Positions 57,626 to 64,000 of a stretch of 64,000 nucleotides of DNA are shown one piece after another. The stretch comes from Jeotgalicoccus coquinae (GTDB lineage: Bacteria > Bacillota > Bacilli > Staphylococcales > Salinicoccaceae), in NCBI RefSeq assembly GCF_014207425.1, contig NZ_JACHFF010000002.1:1-64000 (forward strand). The letters are read 5' to 3'. Under the pieces are notes generated by a model, which had not been told where the DNA came from, did not search any database, and worked only from the letters and a program-made list of their open reading frames with translations. A program made the position numbers and the translations under genes. Position 1 is the stretch's first letter; every line of letters starts with the position of its first letter.

Positions 57626-57901
57626 ATGAGACGTGTTATTTTAATATTGCTGATGTTAATACAGATATTGTTCTTTATAAACTATACGATTAACGACGGC
57701 ATTATCTTCTACAACATCTATATATGGTTCACTCTCGCAGCGCTGGCGATTATTACGGGTATCCGGGCTTTCCGCTCGGAACCACATTTAAATGAAAGCC
57801 GTCACATGCATTCTTATTTTTCACTCGCACTGATTATCGTCTCCTGTGCGTCCGTGCTGTTCATATTGTATATCGCAATTATGCAGCCTTATTATTTATA
57901 A
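57626..57901 (+). CDS. Small membrane protein of unknown function
   Basis: 91 residues from the ATG at 57626 (AAGGAG 8 nt upstream; a GTG at 57620 is too close). Three hydrophobic segments (about 3-20, 29-46, 68-86) with a basic/acidic loop RAFRSEPHLNESRH. Not recognised. Last gene of the four-gene SE1832-MFS unit. Confidence 0.7.
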   Translation: MRRVILILLMLIQILFFINYTINDGIIFYNIYIWFTLAALAIITGIRAFRSEPHLNESRHMHSYFSLALIIVSCASVLFILYIAIMQPYYL

Positions 57902-57945
57902 GCATTAAAAAGCCATCCGGTTGATCCGGATGGCTTTTTAATGCT
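57901..57945. terminator. Bidirectional terminator with perfect 20-bp arms
   Basis: AGCATTAAAAAGCCATCCGG (57901-57920) and its exact complement (57926-57945), loop TTGAT. It fills the whole space between two convergent stop codons. Confidence 0.93.
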
Positions 57946-57946
57946 G

Positions 57947-59197
57947 TTATCTTTTAATAATTTTATTCAGTTTCATCTTACTCTTTTGAAACAGAGGGAA
58001 CATAACTTCCGCCATCGTGTATAGCGGACGGTTTGTAACGTAATCAAACTCACCGATTTTATCGGACACTTCCGTCCCCCATACTTTCTTAAACTGCCAT
58101 AAGCCAAAATGTTCATGTTCTTTATCCGGATCTACCGACACACCGCCAAAATCATATGACTCTGCACCGTGCTCACGTGCATATTGCATCATATGCCACT
58201 GCATATGGTGGTTCGGCAGAAATTCCCTGAAATCATTTGATGATGCACCGTATAAATAATATGACTTATGACCGGACTGTGCGTATAACGCACCCGATAA
58301 AAGTACACCGTCAGGATGAGTTCGCTTAATTTCGTTCATATTCTCGAGCTGCGCCCGTACTTTCACCATACGATTGTTTAAGTTGTCGAACTGGTTCTGT
58401 TTTTTCTTTTCATCTTTAATCTTTTCCGCTTTACGGATATCTTCATTTATTTTTTCTATATCGCTCTCTAAAGATGCAGCAGCTTCCTCAGGTATCAGTT
58501 TGACCATGAACAGTTCCATATGCCCTTCCGGGTTCAGGTTATCGTAGAGCGATTCAAAGTAAGTAATATCTCTCGTCAGGAAGCCGTCGCGTTCTCCCGT
58601 TTCTTTCATAAGCTTAACAAAATCCGGCAGCTCTTCGCGTCCTGCTTTGTAAACTGTTGTACCTGCACGGAGAGAGTTGCGGACTTTCGTACGGTTGTTT
58701 CTTTCAAAGCTTTGAAGAAGTGCTTTATCATCAACACTGACATCCGTCACCATCGTCGTACGCGGCTGAATTACGTCTTTACTCATACCGTCTGTCAGAC
58801 CGTGATGCCTAAAGCCTAACGACTTAAGATATTCGATTGTTTTCTCATTGCCTTCAGCAGGAATATCCGGATCGATTTTAATCGTATACGACTTTTCATC
58901 CGCCGCTATTTTCTTCGTTTCATTAAGAAGTGCTTCCACGACTTCTCTGTCCTCGTAATCGCAGACGAAACCGCGCGATGCATAACACATCGTAAAAAAT
59001 GTTTTCGGCACTTTTTTAAACAGCAGCATTGCAGTTCCTTCGACCTTGCCATCACGTCCGACAGCAATGCGTCTCCAGTACCATCCCGTCAGTTCTTTTG
59101 AACCTGCCCACGACGAGAGCTGCAGCAGATCTCCCGATGGATGCGACATTACGAATTCATCGTGCATTTTATCTGTAATATTCAGTAATTCAACCAT
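57947..59197 (-). CDS. femX: Lipid II:glycine glycyltransferase FemX (FmhB)
   Basis: 416 residues, Fem family with two GNAT-like domains split by a coiled-coil arm (about 240-290, LESDIEKINEDIRKAEK). From memory it follows S. aureus FmhB (421 aa) closely: SHPSGDLLQLSSWA, WYWRRIAVGRDG, LYGASSNDFREFLPNHHMQ and YDFGGVS. FemX adds the first glycine of the interpeptide bridge to lipid II, using glycyl-tRNA, at the inner membrane face; it is essential in S. aureus. FemA/FemB are not in this window. Confidence 0.93.
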   Translation of the reverse strand: MVELLNITDKMHDEFVMSHPSGDLLQLSSWAGSKELTGWYWRRIAVGRDGKVEGTAMLLFKKVPKTFFTMCYASRGFVCDYEDREVVEALLNETKKIAADEKSYTIKIDPDIPAEGNEKTIEYLKSLGFRHHGLTDGMSKDVIQPRTTMVTDVSVDDKALLQSFERNNRTKVRNSLRAGTTVYKAGREELPDFVKLMKETGERDGFLTRDITYFESLYDNLNPEGHMELFMVKLIPEEAAASLESDIEKINEDIRKAEKIKDEKKKQNQFDNLNNRMVKVRAQLENMNEIKRTHPDGVLLSGALYAQSGHKSYYLYGASSNDFREFLPNHHMQWHMMQYAREHGAESYDFGGVSVDPDKEHEHFGLWQFKKVWGTEVSDKIGEFDYVTNRPLYTMAEVMFPLFQKSKMKLNKIIKR

Positions 59198-59228
59198 AGT
59201 TTCTCACCAATCATTTCTTTATTATTTC

Positions 59229-59237
59229 TGATATAAT
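59229..59237 (+). promoter_or_regulatory. Extended -10 promoter
   Basis: TGATATAAT with no good -35, 20-odd bp ahead of the RBS of the 82-residue membrane gene. Confidence 0.5.
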
Positions 59238-59262
59238 AAATCCCCAAAGGGAGCGTGCAAAA

Positions 59263-59511
59263 ATGAAACAGATTATATTAATTTTATTTGCAGCATTTAA
59301 CATTTACAACGTAATAAATATTTCAACAGCCTACCAGCATGACGATCTTATTGCCCTGCTCAGTACAAGAATTATTTTCATGGCAATCTCAATCATTCTG
59401 TCTGTATTATTCCTAATTTCCGGTTCAACGAAAAGCACTAAAATATTAGCGGCGGTGACAATTGTAACCGGCCTTGCCCACTTCATTGCCATCTTGTTAG
59501 TTTACATTTAA
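59263..59511 (+). CDS. Small membrane protein of unknown function
   Basis: 82 residues with three hydrophobic segments (2-18, 32-50, 60-80). Not recognised. RBS GGGAG. It has its own promoter and precedes the NadR-like gene by 70 bp. Confidence 0.7.
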   Translation: MKQIILILFAAFNIYNVINISTAYQHDDLIALLSTRIIFMAISIILSVLFLISGSTKSTKILAAVTIVTGLAHFIAILLVYI

Positions 59512-59514
59512 TTT

Positions 59515-59528
59515 CTACAATATTGTAG
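59515..59528. promoter_or_regulatory. Perfect 14-bp palindrome upstream of nadR
   Basis: CTACAATATTGTAG, symmetric in all 14 positions, just after the stop of the preceding gene and 54 bp before the nadR ATG. Regulator unknown. Confidence 0.45.
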
Positions 59529-59539
59529 CATATTTCTTT

Positions 59540-59562
59540 AGACAGTTCTTTTTAAACTATCT
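59540..59562. promoter_or_regulatory. Inverted repeat upstream of nadR
   Basis: AGACAGTT-N7-AACTATCT, one mismatch in eight. It lies between the perfect palindrome and the RBS. A link to the NiaR or NrtR niacin regulators is only a possibility. Confidence 0.4.
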
Positions 59563-59581
59563 GTGATGGGAGTAGATATAA

Positions 59582-60634
59582 ATGAGAGATCTCGGAATAT
59601 ATTTCGGTACATTCGCTCCGTGCCACGTCGGTCATTTCGAGCAAATCGTCAGAGCGAAAAGAGAAAACAGACATGCAGTCGTAATTATAAGCGGTTACGA
59701 CGGTGACCGCGGGGATTCAATCGGCATGAATCTGGAGCATCGTGCCCGGGCAATGCGCCAGCTGCTGAGAAACGACAGCAACGTCTCGATTCTTGAACTC
59801 AATGAAACAGATATCCCGCGTTATCCGGCAGGCTGGACTCCGTGGCTTGAAATGCTCGAAAGACTTGTGCGCCAGACGAAAGAATCGCTGGATTTTGATG
59901 TGAAAAGTACAACGTTTTATATGGGGGAAAATGAATATCTCGAACCTCTTGAAAGCTACTTTACTGAGAAGTGGCCGGACATCGATATTCATATGACGAT
60001 GGTCGACAGAAAGATTCTCGGTATCAGCGGCACTGAAATAAGAGAGATGCCCATTTTAAACTGGGATTATGTCACACGTCCGTTCCGCCGCTTCTTCGTA
60101 CAGAACGTACTCGTTACCGGTTCGCCGAACAGCGGCAAGTCGATGCTTATCGAAGACCTGGCCCGCAGATATTCCACGAGTTACTCTGTTGAATATGCTG
60201 AAGAGTATTTCGAGGAGCACCAGCTGAAATCGCCTGACCTCGATGCGAAAGATTACCATGCAATCGGTATCGGTCAGTTCGAGCTGAACCGCCGCCATAT
60301 TCATTCCAATGCAACACGCAAAGTCTTTTTCGCAGACACTGATGTGCTTTATTCAAAAATTCATAATATGCTGGCCAGTCACGACGGCCGGGAATATGTA
60401 AATCAAATCTTTGAACATTATATACATCTACAGTCCTGGAGCCTGATTCTGATTATGCCTCCGGCTGACGATGCATCCGATTACGATAAAGAGTTTTACA
60501 GTCTGCTCCTTCAGCAGCTGGAATACTATAATTTAATGAAGAACGCAGTCTTTTTACATGATACATACCTGCATAACTACAACCGTGCCCACGCGCTTAT
60601 TGATGAAATTTTAGATGAAGGAAAAGATAACTGA
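59582..60634 (+). CDS. nadR: NadR-like NMN adenylyltransferase / nicotinamide riboside kinase
   Basis: 350 residues. Residues 1-165 are the nucleotidylyltransferase domain with GTFAPCHVGHFEQ (HxGH motif) and the ISGTEIRE motif (SGTxxR); 175-350 hold a P-loop kinase (TGSPNSGKSMLIEDLA). The domain pair matches the NMNAT-RNK part of NadR; the helix-turn-helix repressor domain of enteric NadR is absent. It converts nicotinamide riboside to NMN and NMN to NAD. Confidence 0.87.
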   Translation: MRDLGIYFGTFAPCHVGHFEQIVRAKRENRHAVVIISGYDGDRGDSIGMNLEHRARAMRQLLRNDSNVSILELNETDIPRYPAGWTPWLEMLERLVRQTKESLDFDVKSTTFYMGENEYLEPLESYFTEKWPDIDIHMTMVDRKILGISGTEIREMPILNWDYVTRPFRRFFVQNVLVTGSPNSGKSMLIEDLARRYSTSYSVEYAEEYFEEHQLKSPDLDAKDYHAIGIGQFELNRRHIHSNATRKVFFADTDVLYSKIHNMLASHDGREYVNQIFEHYIHLQSWSLILIMPPADDASDYDKEFYSLLLQQLEYYNLMKNAVFLHDTYLHNYNRAHALIDEILDEGKDN

Positions 60635-60649
60635 ATTTAATGATATTTC

Positions 60650-60658
60650 TGTTATAAT
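60650..60658 (+). promoter_or_regulatory. Extended -10 promoter of the aminotransferase-serA operon
   Basis: TGTTATAAT at 60650-60658, weak -35 (CTGAAT-type at a fitting distance), 36 bp before the ATG. Confidence 0.55.
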
Positions 60659-60693
60659 GTAATTTACTATTCGTTTATACAGGAGGAATCGCT

Positions 60694-61842
60694 ATGCAAG
60701 AAGAATTACTGCTTACACCGGGACCGACACCAGTTGCCCGACGCACGTATCAAGCTATGTCCCAAGGTATTTTCGGTCACAGAACCAGCCGCTTCAAAGA
60801 AATGTCGGCAGGTATCCAGAAGAAACTCCAGCCGTTATTCGGCACGGATAATCCTGTTGCTGTTCTGACTTCATCCGGAACCAGCGCTCTTGAATCTGCT
60901 ATGGTTAACCTCGTTGATGACGGTGATACTGTCGTTTTAATCGTCAGCGGAGTATTCGGCGGAAAGTTCGCGGATATTGCCGGACGCTACGACCTGAATG
61001 TTCACGTCTATGCTGTGACATGGGGAGAAGCTGCTGATCCAAAATCATTCGGGGAATACCTTAACGGGCTCGATAATGTTACCGCAGTATTTACCCAGGC
61101 ATGTGAAACCTCAACGTCAGTTCTTCACCCGCTGTCCGAACTGGCAGACGTCGTTCATAACTATAATGAAGAAACACTATTTATCGTCGATGCAGTAAGT
61201 GCTCTTGGCGGAGCCGATATGAACATGACACGCGATAACATTGACTGCATCGTTTCAGGCAGTCAGAAAGCACTCATGCTGCCTCCGGGACTTGCATTCG
61301 TCGCTGTAAATGACAGAGCGCTGAATAAAGTACACAGCCTCGGAAACAGAAGATACTATCTCGATTTAAGAATGTACTTTAAATCACTGGAAGTGGATTA
61401 CACACCGCAGACACCTGCTGTCACTCTGTACCAGGGTCTCGATGATGTTTTAAACATGATACATGAAGAAACAATTGAAGAAGTATTTGCACGTCATAAA
61501 AAAATGCAGAACATGCTCCGTCGCGGTATCGAGGCACTTGAACTTGAACTGTTTGTTAAAGAAGATGCTGCATCACCGACAGTAACTGCAGTCACATCGA
61601 CACCTGAGGAAATCGCGCATATTAAAAATACGCTTGAAAAAGATTATCACATCTCTGTTGCAGGCGGCCAGAAGGATCTTGCAGGAAAGATTATCCGCAT
61701 CGGCCACATGGGCTTTATGTTCCCGAAAGATATGCTGGCCATTTTAAGTGCCCTGGAAGACATTCTAAGCAAGCTGCGCAATAAAAATTACTACGGCAAG
61801 GCTTTAACTGCCGCTCAGGAGAGTTTATATGACAAAGCATAA
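60694..61842 (+). CDS. Class V aminotransferase, serine-pyruvate/alanine-glyoxylate type
   Basis: 382 residues, fold-type I PLP enzyme. TPGPTPV start, HRTSRF substrate region, TSSGTSALE, VDAVSALGG (Asp binding the pyridine N) and SGSQKAL with the PLP lysine. The homologue next to serA in staphylococci is a probable phosphoserine/serine-pyruvate aminotransferase. Its 3' end overlaps serA by 14 bp, supporting a shared role in serine synthesis or catabolism. Confidence 0.92.
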   Translation: MQEELLLTPGPTPVARRTYQAMSQGIFGHRTSRFKEMSAGIQKKLQPLFGTDNPVAVLTSSGTSALESAMVNLVDDGDTVVLIVSGVFGGKFADIAGRYDLNVHVYAVTWGEAADPKSFGEYLNGLDNVTAVFTQACETSTSVLHPLSELADVVHNYNEETLFIVDAVSALGGADMNMTRDNIDCIVSGSQKALMLPPGLAFVAVNDRALNKVHSLGNRRYYLDLRMYFKSLEVDYTPQTPAVTLYQGLDDVLNMIHEETIEEVFARHKKMQNMLRRGIEALELELFVKEDAASPTVTAVTSTPEEIAHIKNTLEKDYHISVAGGQKDLAGKIIRIGHMGFMFPKDMLAILSALEDILSKLRNKNYYGKALTAAQESLYDKA

Positions 61843-63424
61843 AGTGATCGTACTCGACCCTGTCAGCCAGGATGGCATACAGGCAATAATTGATAATGAT
61901 AACTTCAGCGTTACGCGCCAGGAAGGTTTGTCGGAATCTCAGATTATCGATATCATTCATGATTTCGATGCTGTGATTGTCCGCAGCCAGACTACAATTA
62001 CAGAACGTATTATCCAGCATGCAAAAAAACTTAAGATGATTGCCCGTGCAGGTGTCGGTGTCGATAATATCAATATCGAGGCCGCAACAAAACACGGTGT
62101 TATCGTCGTCAACGCACCGGAAGGAAATACTATTTCGGCGACAGAGCATACGATGGCGATGATGCTGACAATGGCACGCGACATTCCGGAAGCATATAAA
62201 GAACTGACAGCCGGAGAATGGAACCGCGGCGCTCATAAAGGTGTTGAGCTTTACGGAAAAACTCTCGGTATTATCGGAGCAGGAAAAATCGGCTTCGGTG
62301 TTGCACGCCGCGCCAAGAGCTTCGGCATGAAGATTGTCGCATTCGATCCTTACTTATCGGACGAAAAGGCCCGCGACAATGAAATCGTTAAAATGGAAGT
62401 GGATGAAGTCGCAGCAGCAGCAGATTTCATTACTGTACATACACCGCTTACTCCACAGACGAAAGGTATCGTCGGTGCTGATTTCTTTAAGAAATGTAAA
62501 AAAGAAGGCGTCTATCTGATCAACGTTGCACGCGGCGGTATTATCGATGAAGATGACTTACTCGAAGCACTGGATGCAGGAATCGTTAAAGGTGCAGCAC
62601 TCGACGTGTTCGTTACAGAGCCGCCGGAAAACACTGCTCTCCTGACACACCGCCGCACTGTTGTGACACCTCATCTTGGTGCATCTACAGCAGAAGCACA
62701 GGAAAAAGTTGCTGTCAGTGTAGCGAAAGAAATTATCGAGTACTTCGAAGATAACAAAATTACTCATGCGGTCAACGCACCGCGTGTCAGCGATTCTGTT
62801 GCCGAAGAGTTAAAACCGTATATGTCTATCGTGGAACATTTGGGACAGTTCGGTATTCAGCTTCTTCAAAATCCCCCGCAGGAAGTTAAGATTAAATACC
62901 ACGGCGATATCGCAGTTGACGATACGAGCATCTTAACGCGGACGTTTGTTACCAATATGCTGAAACCGCACTTTGGTGACGAAGTAAATATTATCAATGC
63001 TCTTTACTATTTAAATGAACGCGATGTCACTTATAAAGTTGAGAAGAAAGCAAAAGCTGACGGCTATACGAACTATCTCGAAGTCGAACTGATCAACGAA
63101 AACGAGCACGTTACACTCGGCGCATCCACGATTCCGGGATACGGCGAACGTCTCGTTAAAATCAATGAGTATCCAATCGACTTCAGACCTGAAGAAAATA
63201 TACTCATTATCGAGCATACTGACCGTCCGGGCATCATCGGAGAACTTGGTGCACTGCTTGGCGAAGATTCAGTGAACATTGCTTCCATGCAGCTCGCGCG
63301 CCTGTCTAAAGAGGGCGATGCAATGGTTCTCTTCACATTAGACAACCAGGTTGATGAATCAACACACGAGAAAATTAAAGACGTAATGAACATCCATAAA
63401 GTTCATACGATTACTCTTGGATAA
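61829..63424 (+). CDS. serA: D-3-phosphoglycerate dehydrogenase
   Basis: 531 residues, the long form: substrate-binding and NAD domains (GIIGAGKIGFGVARRAKS Rossmann motif around 149-165), active-site D-E-H set with the LLTHRRTVVTPHLGASTAEAQ histidine, an intervening domain (about 325-450) and a C-terminal ACT domain (HTDRPGIIGELGALLGED) for serine feedback. First step of serine synthesis. RBS CAGGAG lies inside the aminotransferase gene. Confidence 0.96.
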   Translation: MTKHKVIVLDPVSQDGIQAIIDNDNFSVTRQEGLSESQIIDIIHDFDAVIVRSQTTITERIIQHAKKLKMIARAGVGVDNINIEAATKHGVIVVNAPEGNTISATEHTMAMMLTMARDIPEAYKELTAGEWNRGAHKGVELYGKTLGIIGAGKIGFGVARRAKSFGMKIVAFDPYLSDEKARDNEIVKMEVDEVAAAADFITVHTPLTPQTKGIVGADFFKKCKKEGVYLINVARGGIIDEDDLLEALDAGIVKGAALDVFVTEPPENTALLTHRRTVVTPHLGASTAEAQEKVAVSVAKEIIEYFEDNKITHAVNAPRVSDSVAEELKPYMSIVEHLGQFGIQLLQNPPQEVKIKYHGDIAVDDTSILTRTFVTNMLKPHFGDEVNIINALYYLNERDVTYKVEKKAKADGYTNYLEVELINENEHVTLGASTIPGYGERLVKINEYPIDFRPEENILIIEHTDRPGIIGELGALLGEDSVNIASMQLARLSKEGDAMVLFTLDNQVDESTHEKIKDVMNIHKVHTITLG

Positions 63425-63427
63425 AAA

Positions 63428-63482
63428 TAAAGAACCCGTATACGGGCTCCTCGGGCGAGGAGTCAGTGTACGGGTTCTATTT
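63428..63482 (+). terminator. Terminator of serA, nested hairpin
   Basis: Outer stem AGAACCCGTA / TACGGGTTCT and an inner stem CTCCTC-GGGC-GAGGAG (about 63429-63479). The U tract (TATTTG) is weak, so it may be partly Rho-assisted or a transcript stabiliser. It also faces the HAD gene on the other strand. Confidence 0.7.
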
Positions 63483-63497
63483 GTGTATATTAAAATT

Positions 63498-64000
63498 CTA
63501 TTTAATAAGCTGCTCTACAAGTTCCGGCACTCCGAGCACATCTTTCAGCATCTGTTCTCCCGGCACATCCAGTTCCTCAAACGTACTGATAATGTCATCA
63601 CCCGTCAGTCCCGTCAGCGTCGCAATAAATGTCGCTCCGATTTTATCCGCACAGTAAAAGTCTGCTACGGAATCCCCGACGATAAAAATCTGTTCACTGC
63701 TTTCGTTTCTGCCGTTTACCGCTGCATCAAACAGTGCATCATTTTGCACATACAGGCTCCATAAATAACTGAACGGGTGAGGTTTTGTCAGCGCATGCCG
63801 GGCATTGCTGCGGCCTTCAGCATCCATAACCTCAGTCGCTGTTGAAATACGCCGTTCATCGAACTCCTCAAGCAGTCCGTCTTCTTCAAACGGCAGGAGG
63901 GTTTCCTGTCTCGGTCTGCCCGTCGCTACACCTATCGTATATCCTTTATCTTTCAGACTGTTAAGCATCTCTTTAATTGCCGATGTTTCAACAATCCATT
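63498..64000 (-). CDS. HAD-family hydrolase, 5' end beyond the window
   Basis: Partial: about 167 residues read, open up to the right edge, where the codons ahead of the first Met (residue I, V, E, T, S, A, I, K, E) still look coding. ATGRPRQETLLPF (motif II), TKPHPF (motif III lysine) and FIVGDSVADFYCADKIGA (motif IV) place it in the HAD phosphatases. N-terminal DxD is outside the window. Substrate unknown. Runs toward the serA terminator. Confidence 0.82.
   Translation of the reverse strand, partial: WIVETSAIKEMLNSLKDKGYTIGVATGRPRQETLLPFEEDGLLEEFDERRISTATEVMDAEGRSNARHALTKPHPFSYLWSLYVQNDALFDAAVNGRNESSEQIFIVGDSVADFYCADKIGATFIATLTGLTGDDIISTFEELDVPGEQMLKDVLGVPELVEQLIK

Noticed and set aside
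60635-60693. T-box or serine-responsive leader for serA
   Set aside because: Only about 36 bp separate the predicted -10 from the ATG; no room for a T-box.

Overview
The window is a chromosomal stretch of a low-to-moderate GC Firmicute, almost certainly a member of the Staphylococcaceae. The evidence is a FemX/FmhB-type lipid II glycyltransferase that follows Staphylococcus FmhB closely, an SE1832-family small protein, a SirR/MntR-type regulator, and an S10-spc-alpha ribosomal cluster that runs secY-adk-infA with no map gene. The salA-kbaA pair and the bacillithiol transferase BstA fit the Bacillales. The genus is inferred (Jeotgalicoccus/Salinicoccus-like is my best guess from memory of base composition and gene set). 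No prophage, insertion sequence, CRISPR array, rRNA or tRNA gene was seen.

Layout. Positions 1-500 hold four tandem promoters on the minus strand and the start of an rRNA leader whose 16S gene lies just off the left edge. 589-8.5 kb is a minus-strand run: kbaA, salA, an amidohydrolase, proC, a hemolysin III protein, a UDP-sugar pyrophosphorylase, pdp and a small unknown gene. 8.6-13.6 kb is a plus-strand SDR gene followed by a complete manganese uptake system (binding lipoprotein, ATPase, two permeases, MntR regulator) with a DtxR-type operator at its promoter. A 41-bp hairpin repeat array (7 full units and a partial one) sits right behind mntR. 14-35 kb is a mosaic of short, mostly single-gene units divided by bidirectional terminators: dps under two PerR boxes, HAD phosphatases, RNase HI, MFS, luciferase-like monooxygenase, YhgE/Pip protein, CorA, an NCS1 permease/PucR/RidA module, an NCS2 permease, BstA and others.

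35.2-53.5 kb is the translation block on the minus strand: rpsJ to rplQ (S10, spc and alpha operons, with secY, adk, infA and rpoA inside), then ecfA1-ecfA2-ecfT-truA, then rplM-rpsI under its own strong promoter and leader. 53.7-55.7 kb has an NCS2 purine permease and a YczE-type membrane protein. 56-58 kb is a plus-strand operon of an MFS exporter with small membrane proteins. 58-64 kb holds femX, a NadR-like NAD salvage enzyme, a class V aminotransferase with serA, and a HAD gene cut by the right edge.

The best leads for undescribed biology are regulatory. (1) A 17-bp motif, consensus TTATCKAYNTWGGATAR, occurs upstream of the NCS1 permease and twice between pucR and ridA, defining a probable PucR regulon. 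(2) A multi-branched RNA between adk and infA has mutually exclusive helices and looks like a switch. (3) The 41-bp hairpin array lies behind mntR. (4) The rRNA promoters form an amplified, roughly 90-bp module with a covarying hairpin at the transcript start. All start-site refinements below rest on visible ribosome binding sites and homology from memory; no database search was run.
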